NCBI RefSeq assembly: GCF_006517235.1
Contig: NZ_CP041188.1
Span: 1,116,001-1,180,000 of the forward strand
DNA length: 64,000 nucleotides
Reading direction: 5' to 3'
From: Pseudarthrobacter sp. NIBRBAC000502772
GTDB lineage: Bacteria; Actinomycetota; Actinomycetes; Actinomycetales; Micrococcaceae
Below, in pieces: positions 38,700 to 46,139 of the stretch. Made by a program: the position numbers and the translations under genes. The notes under the pieces were generated by a model that searched no databases, was not told the DNA's origin, and saw only the letters and a list, made by a program, of their open reading frames with translations. Position 1 is the stretch's first letter. Each line of letters opens with the position of its first letter.

Positions 38700-39206
38700 T
38701 TACGGTTCGGGGCAGTAAACATTCGGGTTGTAGGTTGCCAGGACGCCGTCCGGATTACCTTGCCACAGGTATGCATGGAGGTCGTAGTGGATCGGCATGC
38801 CGGGAGCGTGCCCGAGCATCGGTCCGTCGAATGCCTTGCCGAACATGCTCGGCCGGTCTGTGTCGGTCGCCAGGTCCTGGTCGGCGTCGACCTTAAACCA
38901 CTCCGCTGCGACCAGTCTGAGCTGGCCCGTTTTGTTCGCTGCATACGTCAGTGCGTCCGGGACCAATGGATCCATCTGACCGAACTGACTGAAGTTGACG
39001 TAGTGAAAGCCCATGCCTGGAACGCACTCACCCACGGGCTGGTAGCCCGCGGCAATGGCCGCACTAACGTTGTGATATTGGGTTGTGGCCTGTCGCACTT
39101 CGGCCAGGTCATTCCGGCTGTCGGCGGAAGCGACGCCGATCCCTAACATTGATGCCAACATGCCTGCCGATACCGCCGCAATCACTCGCATTGTGGTCCG
39201 TCTCAT
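38700..39206 (-). CDS. secreted protein of unknown function
   Basis: A 168-residue protein with a classical signal peptide (MRVIAAVSAGMLASMLGIGV followed by ASA). Mature-protein motifs are MGFHYVN, ALTYAANKTGQLRLVAAEWF, MFGKAFDGPMLGH and IHYDLHAYLWQGNPDGVLA. The His/Asp/Tyr pattern looks like a metal or small-ligand site. Two Cys residues (in ECVPGM and VYCPEP) may form a disulfide. I do not recognise the family by name. It is convergent with ppc. Confidence 0.78.
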   Translation of the reverse strand: MRRTTMRVIAAVSAGMLASMLGIGVASADSRNDLAEVRQATTQYHNVSAAIAAGYQPVGECVPGMGFHYVNFSQFGQMDPLVPDALTYAANKTGQLRLVAAEWFKVDADQDLATDTDRPSMFGKAFDGPMLGHAPGMPIHYDLHAYLWQGNPDGVLATYNPNVYCPEP

Positions 39207-39408
39207 GTTCGGTCTTCTTTCTTGATGATTGTCAGGTGTGACTATGAGACCGCGGCCACATCCTAGTCCTGTCCCGCGCGGAAAACCATGGTGGTGCGGT
39301 TCCTGACAGACCTCGGCAGCTGCTTGAGGTTCTTTGCCTGCCGCTGGCGCTGTCCCGCTATCCCACTACAGGGAAGGGACCAGGAACACCCCGTATTAGG
39401 GTTGACGC

Positions 39409-39714
39409 ATGCCTTCGTTCCAGACCCGCCTGAAAATCACCGGACTGAAGCCTGGCAACCCGCCGGAAGCCGTGATGGCCGCCGCGGTCGAGGCATTGGA
39501 GACCCGTCACCATGTGGAATCCAACCAGATCGAACTTGCCGCCGGCGTCCCCCAACTGAACCTCCGCTTCCTCGTGGAGGCGACCGAATACAGCGGTGAG
39601 AACCAGCAGGCGCGCGAATCGGCAGCGATGATGCGCGACGCCGTCGAACGCGTTGCGCTCACCGGCTCACTGACGGTGCTCCGCCGCAACCGCGGGCGCT
39701 GGGCGCCCGTTTGA
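39409..39714 (+). CDS. small conserved hypothetical protein
   Basis: A 101-residue basic, soluble protein. It has an alternating helix/strand look (MPSFQTRLKITGLKPGNPPE) and ends VLRRNRGRWAPV. No domain is recognised. Codon use and GC at third positions are those of a real gene. The upstream 202 bp hold nothing I can name apart from short TGTCAGG/CCTGACA words. Confidence 0.6.
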   Translation: MPSFQTRLKITGLKPGNPPEAVMAAAVEALETRHHVESNQIELAAGVPQLNLRFLVEATEYSGENQQARESAAMMRDAVERVALTGSLTVLRRNRGRWAPV

Positions 39715-39797
39715 ACGGGTGGTCGAGCTGGGCCCACGACCGCAGGGTTCCCTGTCCGAGCTTGCGAGGATTAGGGAGCGGTTGGGGAGCGAGACCT

Positions 39798-39819
39798 GAT
39801 TTCGAGGCTCAATCACCGG
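39798..39819. repeat. degenerate TTTCGAGGCTCAATCACC repeat
   Basis: A copy of the dispersed repeat with a 4-base deletion (GATTTCGAGGCTCAATCACC). The segment before it (39715-39797), including GAGCTTGCGAGGATTAGGGA, looks like the left part of the same composite element. Confidence 0.6.
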
Positions 39820-39827
39820 CCGCATGC

Positions 39828-40463
39828 TCACTCGCCGGGGGCAGGCTCGTCCACCGGTGAGCGAGTGCCGCGCCGGCGGGTGACAATGATGCCGACGGCG
39901 GCGCCGATCACCAGGCCCAGCACCACGCCTATCAGCGAACTCGCCCAGAACGGCAGCTTGGTTGCCGATCCCGTGAAGTAGCCCAAGCCCACCAGCCAGC
40001 TGGCCCAGAGGACCGCGCCGAGGCCGGCGCACAGGCTGAAACCCCGGGCCGAAACGTCGGCAATGCCCGAAGCCGCCGACGTCGCCAGCCGCCCGCCGGG
40101 GATGAAGCGGGCGCCGATGATGGCTCCGTAGGTGGAGGAGCGGCCGGCCCTGGCGATGGCCGCATGGATGCCGTGGTGGACTTTCCGGCCCCAGCGCCAG
40201 CGGTCCAGGACGTGGCTGAGCCGGCGCTTGAAGAGCTGGAATACCACCATATCGCCGGCCCAGGAGGCTACCGCGGACAGTGCCCCCACCAGGAAGACGT
40301 TGGCCCGGCCGTCGGCCGAGAGGGCGCCGCCGGTAATCACCACCATCTCTGAGGGGATGGGCGGGAAGATGGCATCGCCGAGGACCACAGGGATGATCCA
40401 GAAGTAGATCGCCGCCCCCCAGCTGTCGGCGTTGCCAAAGTCCATGGCCACAAAGTACCGCAT
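39828..40463 (-). CDS. DedA family membrane protein
   Basis: A 211-residue SNARE-associated (DedA) protein with about five helices. FFPPIPSEMV-type sequence appears as GDAIFPPIPSEMVVITGGAL, and the conserved GARFIPGGR motif carries its Arg residues. DedA proteins act as lipid (undecaprenyl phosphate or phosphatidylethanolamine) flippases. ATG 40463 was chosen; ATG 40445 would remove six residues. It is downstream of two other minus-strand genes. Confidence 0.87.
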   Translation of the reverse strand: MRYFVAMDFGNADSWGAAIYFWIIPVVLGDAIFPPIPSEMVVITGGALSADGRANVFLVGALSAVASWAGDMVVFQLFKRRLSHVLDRWRWGRKVHHGIHAAIARAGRSSTYGAIIGARFIPGGRLATSAASGIADVSARGFSLCAGLGAVLWASWLVGLGYFTGSATKLPFWASSLIGVVLGLVIGAAVGIIVTRRRGTRSPVDEPAPGE

Positions 40464-40533
40464 TTTTGCGCGGCAGCACGGCCTGAGCCGGCCGGCGGCA
40501 CGGACTTGCCGGGCGTTGGGTTCAGTAAGTGCT

Positions 40534-41211
40534 TCAGTACCCGCTGCCGATGTTCCGACGGCGTGGACCTGGGGCTCCGCCGGGAACTTCCCTGGGGACG
40601 TGGCTGAGGTGCCCGGCCGCGAGGAAATACCAGTACGGCCAGGCGACCCACGCTGTGGCGCCAAAGGCTATTCCCGCCCCGCCGATGCCCCAGCGGATCC
40701 AGGCCGGCGCCTGTTCCACCGCGGTCAGCGCCGCCAGGGGCAACGCCACCACCAAGGCGCCGCCAATGAACTGTCCCAGCTTCGCGAGATCCCGGGGGTA
40801 GCTGCCCCTCTTGAGCAGTGCCCGGTGGGCCAGCAGGAACCAGCCGGCCTGGACCACCATGGCCCCCACCGAGATGCCAGTGGACACCGTGAAATCGAGC
40901 TTCTTCGCGACCAGGAGGAAGGAGCTCGCTGATCCTGCGCCGCTGGCCCCGATCACCAGCCATTTGGCGGCCTCGGAGCCGGGTGTGCGGCGCAGGCGCC
41001 GGTGAACCTGGACAATCACCGGAATGATCACCAACTGGAAGACGCCGCCGGTGGCATCGTTGATGGTGCCGAAGACGTAGGGTCCGTTCTTTGGCACTTC
41101 GATGGCGTACATGGCGCCCAGTGTTGCCACGCCTACGACGCCCAGGCCGGCGGCCGCGTAGGCGAACTTGGCAGCCGTGCGGTCTCCGGGGATTTCGATG
41201 AGGGTATCCAT
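40534..41211 (-). CDS. multi-helix membrane protein of unknown function
   Basis: A 225-residue integral membrane protein with six to seven predicted helices (for example FAYAAAGLGVVGVATLGAMY and FIGGALVVALPLAALTAV). It ends in a charged tail RRRNIGSGY. No domain is recognised. It follows the BTAD regulator gene by 30 bp and may be cotranscribed with it. A link to the peptide locus is possible but not shown. Confidence 0.72.
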   Translation of the reverse strand: MDTLIEIPGDRTAAKFAYAAAGLGVVGVATLGAMYAIEVPKNGPYVFGTINDATGGVFQLVIIPVIVQVHRRLRRTPGSEAAKWLVIGASGAGSASSFLLVAKKLDFTVSTGISVGAMVVQAGWFLLAHRALLKRGSYPRDLAKLGQFIGGALVVALPLAALTAVEQAPAWIRWGIGGAGIAFGATAWVAWPYWYFLAAGHLSHVPREVPGGAPGPRRRNIGSGY

Positions 41212-41241
41212 GATGATTCCTCGATCAGTGCAGATGCTTGA

Positions 41242-41955
41242 TCAGTGCGGATGGAACGCGGACACAAGCTCGCTCAGCTGGCTTGAGGGCAGGACGCCGA
41301 GTTCGCCCTCCAGGCGGCTGGCAAACATGGTGTAGGCGCGGACCGCGGCGGCCCGGTTCCCGGCGGCCAGATGGGCCTGGACCAGCAGCAGATGGGCCGA
41401 TTCCCTCAGCGGTTCGATGCTTGCCGCAGACAACGCCGCGATGACAGCTCCGCCGGGTTCGCCAGCCGCCAGATGCTGCCGTGCCATGAGCTCCAGCGCG
41501 CTGAGGCGCAACTGCCGCAGCCGCTCCTGTTCGAAGACCACCCAGTCGTCGTACCAGCCGGGAAGCAGGTCAGCGCGGCTCAAGTCGTCCAGATAGCTGT
41601 CAGGAATCCGGGCTTCAGGCTGCGACTGCAGGGTGGCGACGTGGTGCTGCAATGCCGTGACATCGACCCTGACCCCCTCGTGAAGCTCCAGAGTGTCCGG
41701 GCCGGTCCGGAGAAGGTGCGGGAAGGCGTGGGAGATGCACCAGACGGTGGTGCGCAGGTTCCCGGCTGCCTGCGTTTCGCTGCTTTTGGGCCACAGCAGG
41801 CCGGCCAGGAAACTCCGGTGCCTGCAGCCCAGGAGTCCCACACAGGCGATGAGCCGCTGTTCCCGGCTGGCCACCGTCACGGTATTGCTGCCGCGGCGCA
41901 ACCGCCAGGCCCCCAGCAGGCTTAAATGCCAATCCTGTGCGAGAGCCACCGTCAT
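41242..41955 (-). CDS. BTAD-domain (SARP-like) transcriptional regulator
   Basis: A 237-residue regulator. An N-terminal OmpR/SARP-like winged helix (WHLSLLGAWRLRRGSNTVTV) is followed by the bacterial transcriptional activator domain with tetratricopeptide-like helices (LLPGWYDDWVVFEQERLRQL, then ALELMARQHLAAGE). Short SARPs of this kind switch on secondary-metabolite or peptide clusters in actinobacteria. ATG 41955 was chosen, giving the usual SARP start MTVALAQDWHLSLLG. It is divergent from the peptide/protease locus. A 9-bp word (CAAGTCAAG) occurs upstream of both this gene (42024) and the first peptide gene (42461). Confidence 0.85.
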   Translation of the reverse strand: MTVALAQDWHLSLLGAWRLRRGSNTVTVASREQRLIACVGLLGCRHRSFLAGLLWPKSSETQAAGNLRTTVWCISHAFPHLLRTGPDTLELHEGVRVDVTALQHHVATLQSQPEARIPDSYLDDLSRADLLPGWYDDWVVFEQERLRQLRLSALELMARQHLAAGEPGGAVIAALSAASIEPLRESAHLLLVQAHLAAGNRAAAVRAYTMFASRLEGELGVLPSSQLSELVSAFHPH

Positions 41956-42164
41956 GCCTATCCCCTTCAAGCGACCGGACAACACGCGATACCCCAGATA
42001 ACCATCGTGGCACTGGGGCGCATCAAGTCAAGCCAATTTAGAAAGAGGGGGTTTTTGGGGTGATATACCGGGAATAGGTCCACATGCCCGTCAATCCACA
42101 TGGCGCCGGTTGTCATTCAAGATGGGTTTGCTGGAATCAGCCCAGCCGATTAGGGAACTTCGGG

Positions 42165-42368
42165 TTATGCGCTGGCAGTGCTTTCTGAGGCTTTCAGCAC
42201 ATCCAGCCAGCGCTGCACAGCCATAATGATTTCTTCTTCATCGCCGGCCGTCTCCACAATTTCCTGGTCCTGGCCCGGATGGCTGGAGATCAGGCGCGCC
42301 CTTACGCGGTGGTTCTGGGCAGGCTCCGCCCACGCGCGGATGACCATGGTGCCTTCAATGTCCGCCAT
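42165..42368 (-). CDS. 67-residue acidic protein in the peptide locus
   Basis: A small soluble protein, IEGTMVIRAWAEPAQNHRVR then EDEEEIIMAVQRWLDVLKAS. It resembles a short beta-strand plus helix unit. No family is recognised. It lies between the BTAD gene and the first peptide gene on the minus strand, with 209-212 bp gaps on each side. Codon use is normal. A regulatory or immunity role is possible. That is speculation. Confidence 0.65.
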   Translation of the reverse strand: MADIEGTMVIRAWAEPAQNHRVRARLISSHPGQDQEIVETAGDEEEIIMAVQRWLDVLKASESTASA

Positions 42369-42484
42369 GAATCGGCGCCTGCTTTCCTTGTCTGCAATTT
42401 CCGTCGTCCAGGAACATTACCGTCCAGTATGACCATCCTAGGCAAAGATTATTCGGCGCCCAAGTCAAGACTGCCACCATATTA

Positions 42485-42496
42485 GTTTCATGAAAC
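42485..42496. promoter_or_regulatory. GTTTCATGAAAC palindrome upstream of the first peptide gene
   Basis: A perfect 12-bp palindrome in an AT-rich stretch, 84 bp upstream of the first peptide start. It is a candidate operator. The BTAD protein would more usually bind direct repeats, so another factor may be involved. Confidence 0.35.
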
Positions 42497-42580
42497 AACG
42501 GAAAAATAACAGCCCAGTAACGAAGCCGCAACGGGACGACGCGTTGACTGATCGAGGGACGTCGAAAGGGGGTGATTGAC

Positions 42581-42775
42581 ATGATGAAGGAACTTACCGT
42601 TCACGAACTGGAAAGCCAGAAGGTGGAGCTGTTGCCTTCGCGGGAGACCCTGTTTCTGGACACAAACTGGGCGGGTGTTTACGCAAGCAACTCGTCTGTG
42701 GCCCTGAACGCTGCCTCGTTCTTTGCGGTAGCACACAGCACTGCGCTTCAGAACATCGCCGTAGTCCAGGGTTAA
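42581..42775 (+). CDS. putative precursor peptide 1 (ELLPxRETLF family)
   Basis: A 64-residue peptide. The N-terminal part is charged (MMKELTVHELESQKVELLPS). A conserved ELLPSRETLF block comes at about residues 15-24. The C-terminal half is rich in Asn, Ala, Ser and Val (NSSVALNAASFFAVAHSTAL) and ends IAVVQG. The ribosome site AAAGGGGGTGAT is nearly perfect, so strong translation is expected. It is paralogous to the next gene (about 20 aligned identical positions by eye, in the same order). The leader-plus-core shape resembles a ribosomally made, processed peptide. No Cys is present, so lanthionine or sactionine chemistry is excluded. Confidence 0.75.
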   Translation: MMKELTVHELESQKVELLPSRETLFLDTNWAGVYASNSSVALNAASFFAVAHSTALQNIAVVQG

Positions 42776-42835
42776 GTCCGTCTATCATCCGATATCTGGA
42801 CCCTGGGATTGCCCGGGGGAGAGAGGTGAGGTGCT

Positions 42836-43036
42836 ATGACGGCATCAACCGCGCTATTACCGGTGGATCTCGACGCCGAGGTTGCAGAACTGCTTCCAAT
42901 GAGGGAAACGCTGTTCTTCAACATCAACGTTGCTCCCGTGATCGCCGTGAACCTGTCGTTCGCCATCAATGCGGCCTCGATCGGTTCAATCGCGAACTCG
43001 GCCGCCTGGCAGGAAGTGATCGTCCTGCAGCAGTAG
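42836..43036 (+). CDS. putative precursor peptide 2 (ELLPxRETLF family)
   Basis: A 66-residue peptide. It has LPVDLDAEVAELLPMRETLF followed by a hydrophobic Asn/Ala/Ser-rich tail (AVNLSFAINAASIGSIANSA) ending EVIVLQQ. It aligns along its length with peptide 1: ELLPxRETLF, an Asn near the start of the tail, NxSxAxNAAS, then Ala-Ser-Ala and a terminal V-x-Q. GAGAGGTGAG is the ribosome site. There is no Cys. It precedes a stem-loop and the protease-ATPase gene. Confidence 0.75.
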   Translation: MTASTALLPVDLDAEVAELLPMRETLFFNINVAPVIAVNLSFAINAASIGSIANSAAWQEVIVLQQ

Positions 43037-43063
43037 GTCCGCAGGATCAACAGGAAACCCGGA

Positions 43064-43091
43064 GGGCATGCTTCAGCATCGGAGCATGCCC
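43064..43091. terminator. attenuator-like hairpin between peptide 2 and the protease gene
   Basis: GGGCATGCT (43064-43072) pairs exactly with AGCATGCCC (43083-43091), with a 10-nt loop. GCCGTTCTT follows. It lies 27 bp after peptide 2 and 24 bp before the protease start. A partial terminator here would keep the peptides more abundant than the processing protein. Confidence 0.55.
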
Positions 43092-43115
43092 GCCGTTCTT
43101 AGTGGCTCAACCTAG

Positions 43116-45575
43116 GTGGGGACCGTGACCACAGCACCCGAAGCCGACTTTGTCCGGCATTGGTCGCCGTCACCCGGGCTTGTTTTCCTGGGACCGGTTG
43201 AGGGGTCTGGCCTGAAGGGCCGCAGCTACCTGCTGCAGCGCGGAGACGGGCAGATTGTCCAGCTGTCGGAGCTTCTCCAGCTGGTCATGGCCACCGTCTC
43301 GCCGGAGAAATCCGCTGATGAGCTGGCGCGCGATATCAGCGACGCCTACGGCCGCGAACTCAGTGTGAGCGGACTCCTTCACCTCATCGACACCAGGCTG
43401 GCGCCGATGGGCCTCGTTCACGACGCCGGTAAGGACGCCGCTGATGCCGTGACCCCGCCAAGGGCGGACCCGTTATTGGCCCTGCGGCTGCGGGGAACCC
43501 TGCTGCCGGAAAAGGCGGTCAACACGCTGGCCCTGATCCTGGCCCCGCTGTATTGGAATCCGGTGGTGGCCACCGTCCTGGTGGCGCTGGCCGCCGTCGA
43601 CATCCTGGTCTTCGCCAAGGGTGACCTCCTGGCTTCCCTGGAGCAGGTACTTCTCACGCCGGCGCTGCTCCTTGGCATCTTCGCGATGCTGACGGCGGGA
43701 GCCGTGATCCACGAACTTGGGCATGCCACTGCGTGCCGGTACGGTGGCGCCAGGCCCGGAGTGATCGGCGTCGGCGTTTATCTGGTCTTCCCGGCATTCT
43801 TCACCAACGTCACCGACTCCTACCGATTGGGCCGGGCGGGCAGGATCCGTACGGACCTTGGCGGGCTGTACTTCAACTGCCTGTGCCTGATCGGCCTGGG
43901 CGGCGCCTACCTTTTGACAGGGCAGGGCTTTTTCCTGCTGGCGGCGGCACTGATGCATTTCGAGATGATCCAGCAGCTGGTGCCGACGCTGCGCTTCGAC
44001 GGCTACTTCGTCCTGGCCGACATCGCCGGTGTCCCCGACTTGTTCAACCGCATCCGCGCGGTTCTGCTCAGCCTCATTCCCGGACGCGCGGTGGATCCGC
44101 GGGTTGCCGAGCTCCGGACGTTCGCGCGCCGCATCGTCACCATCTGGGTAGTCACGGTGGTGCCGCTCCTGTGCCTGGCGCTTGGCTGGATGTTGCTGAA
44201 CCTCCCCATGATCGTCGGGCAGACCGCTGACGCCATCCGGCAGCACACGGGGCTCGCCAGCGAGGCCATCGCCGCCGGCGACCCGGCGGCCGCTGCGCTC
44301 TCCATCCTGTCCATCCTGATGCTGTCGCTGCCGGTGATCGGCCTGGCCATTTTGCTGTACCGGCTGCTGCTGGTCCTCCTCGACCTGCTTGGCCGCCTCG
44401 GCAGGCGCCTGTGGCGAATGACGGCGGAGCCGGAAGCTGTGGTGCCACGGCACCTCCGGGCAGTGAAGCCGCAGGCGGGGAAGCCATTACAGATGGGGCA
44501 GCCACTACAGAAAGGAAGGCCCGCCATGGCTATCGCAGTCCCTCCCGCGGCCGTGCCCGACGAGGTCCCCCCGGCGCCATTGCGTGCTCCCGCCCATTTT
44601 GAAGCCCGCGCGGCCCTCCCGGCTGGAGCCATTCCCGACGACGTTCCCACCCTCCAGGACTTCCTCGCCGACAGGCCCACCCAGCCCGCCCCGCTCGCCG
44701 AATTGGGCTGGCAGGGCGCCGTCCGGCGGCTCAGCCGCAATTCCCTGAGCCTCGGTCCCGGCAGGCGGGAACTCGCCCACCTGGACGCCGTCGAAGAGGT
44801 CCAGCGGCGCCTGGACGGCCCCCGGACCGTCGTCGTGGTTAACCCCAAGGGCGGCGCCCACAAGACCACGGCAACCCTGCTTCTGGCCGCGACGCTGGGC
44901 ATCCAGCGCGGCGGGTACACGCTTGCCTGGGACAACAATGAAACGCGCGGAACCATGGGGTGGCGGGCGCCTCTGGCCGGGCACGCCGGCACTGCTGTTG
45001 ACCTGATGAGGGAAGTGGACCGCTTCGAAGATCCCGTCCTTGGCCGGATCGGGGACCTGGACCGCTTTGTGCGCTACCAGGGGTCGGCGCAGTTTGACGT
45101 GCTGGCCTCGGACGAGGACGCGGCCGGGGCCGCCACCATCGGCAGCCGTGAATTCGACCGGCTGCACACGGCGCTGCGCCGCTTCTACCGGATCATCATG
45201 GTGGACACCGGCAACAACATGCGGTCCTCGAACTGGGAAGCCGCTGTGGCGGCGGCGGATGAGCTCGTCATTGTTTCCACGGTCCGCGAAGACACGGTGG
45301 CCAGTGCGGTCTGGCTCGTGGATGGGCTGCGTGAACGCGGCTACCAGGACAAAGTCAGCAACGCCGTAACCCTGCTGGCCGCGCCGTCACTGCGCACCGA
45401 TCTGCAGCTTCATGACCGGACCCGGACCCACTTCGAGACGCTGACAAGGGAAGTCCTCGACGTTCCCTATGACAAGTCCCTCGTCTCCGGCGGGCCGCTC
45501 AACTACCAGGCGCTGATGCCCGCCACCCGCGAGGCCTGGTTGCGTGCCTCGGCTGCGGTGATGCGGGGCCTATGA
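43116..45575 (+). CDS. M50-type membrane metalloprotease fused to a ParA/MinD-like ATPase
   Basis: An 819-residue fusion. Residues about 20-105 look like a PqqD/RRE-type winged helix (SYLLQRGDGQIVQLSELLQL). Residues 120-440 form a polytopic M50-family protease of the putative peptide zinc metalloprotease group: HELGH at 199-203, and an FDG segment with Asp295 as the likely third ligand. A Pro-rich linker follows (about 440-530). The C-terminal ATPase has a deviant Walker A NPKGGAHKTT (576-585), with His where Gly is normal, and resembles ParA/MinD or EspI-like actinobacterial proteins. ATG 44526 (Met471) has AAAGGAAGG upstream, so the ATPase part may also be made alone. GTG 43116 is the start; a GTG at 43125 is an alternative. 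Confidence 0.82.
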   Translation: MGTVTTAPEADFVRHWSPSPGLVFLGPVEGSGLKGRSYLLQRGDGQIVQLSELLQLVMATVSPEKSADELARDISDAYGRELSVSGLLHLIDTRLAPMGLVHDAGKDAADAVTPPRADPLLALRLRGTLLPEKAVNTLALILAPLYWNPVVATVLVALAAVDILVFAKGDLLASLEQVLLTPALLLGIFAMLTAGAVIHELGHATACRYGGARPGVIGVGVYLVFPAFFTNVTDSYRLGRAGRIRTDLGGLYFNCLCLIGLGGAYLLTGQGFFLLAAALMHFEMIQQLVPTLRFDGYFVLADIAGVPDLFNRIRAVLLSLIPGRAVDPRVAELRTFARRIVTIWVVTVVPLLCLALGWMLLNLPMIVGQTADAIRQHTGLASEAIAAGDPAAAALSILSILMLSLPVIGLAILLYRLLLVLLDLLGRLGRRLWRMTAEPEAVVPRHLRAVKPQAGKPLQMGQPLQKGRPAMAIAVPPAAVPDEVPPAPLRAPAHFEARAALPAGAIPDDVPTLQDFLADRPTQPAPLAELGWQGAVRRLSRNSLSLGPGRRELAHLDAVEEVQRRLDGPRTVVVVNPKGGAHKTTATLLLAATLGIQRGGYTLAWDNNETRGTMGWRAPLAGHAGTAVDLMREVDRFEDPVLGRIGDLDRFVRYQGSAQFDVLASDEDAAGAATIGSREFDRLHTALRRFYRIIMVDTGNNMRSSNWEAAVAAADELVIVSTVREDTVASAVWLVDGLRERGYQDKVSNAVTLLAAPSLRTDLQLHDRTRTHFETLTREVLDVPYDKSLVSGGPLNYQALMPATREAWLRASAAVMRGL

Positions 45576-45605
45576 GCCGCACCCCGTAAGTGGGAAACTG
45601 GCGGC

Positions 45606-46139
45606 ATGCGGATCACCATCTTCCAAGGCGACATCACCACCCGCACGGTTGACGCGATCGTGACCGCGGCCAACTCCAGTTTGCTGGGCGGTGGCGGTGT
45701 GGACGGGGCCATCCACCGGGCCGCCGGGCCGGAACTGCTGGCCGCCTGCCGCGAACTGCGCGAAACGGATCTGCCGCATGGGCTGGCGCCCGGAGCCGCC
45801 GTCGCCACTCCTGGATTCCGGCTGCCGGCACGCTGGGTCATCCACACTGTTGGGCCCAACCGGCACGTGGGGCAGACCAACCCGTCGCTGCTGGTTTCGT
45901 GCTTCAGCGAAAGCCTGCGGCTGGCGGACTCGCTGGGCGCGGCTACCATCGCATTCCCGGCGGTGGGTGGGGGAGTGTACGGCTGGCACGGGCGCCAGGT
46001 GGCGGAGGCCGCGTACGACGCCGTCACAGGGTTTGGTGCCTCACATCCGGCCAGCGCGCTCGAGTTGGCGGAGTTTGTGCTGTTCAGCCTCGAGATGGAG
46101 CAGGCCTTCAGGACGGTGTTTGGTCAAGACGGTGTTTGA
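45606..46139 (+). CDS. macro domain protein (O-acetyl-ADP-ribose deacetylase-like)
   Basis: A 177-residue single macro domain. VDAIVTAANSSLLGGGGVDG is the ADP-ribose loop, and AVGGGVYGW is the second binding loop. Close relatives deacetylate O-acetyl-ADP-ribose or remove ADP-ribose from proteins. The start has no strong ribosome site. It lies 30 bp after the protease-ATPase gene and could be cotranscribed with it. It is convergent, end to end, with the pseudouridine synthase gene. Confidence 0.93.
   Translation: MRITIFQGDITTRTVDAIVTAANSSLLGGGGVDGAIHRAAGPELLAACRELRETDLPHGLAPGAAVATPGFRLPARWVIHTVGPNRHVGQTNPSLLVSCFSESLRLADSLGAATIAFPAVGGGVYGWHGRQVAEAAYDAVTGFGASHPASALELAEFVLFSLEMEQAFRTVFGQDGV

Noticed and set aside
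42581..45575. Daptide or lanthipeptide cluster
   Set aside because: There are no aminotransferase, dehydrogenase, decarboxylase, methyltransferase, LanM/LanB or radical SAM genes nearby, and the peptides lack Cys.
45606..46139. Macro domain gene as part of the peptide system
   Set aside because: It is 30 bp downstream and could be cotranscribed, but macro domain genes are common and widely scattered; there is no sequence evidence for a functional link.
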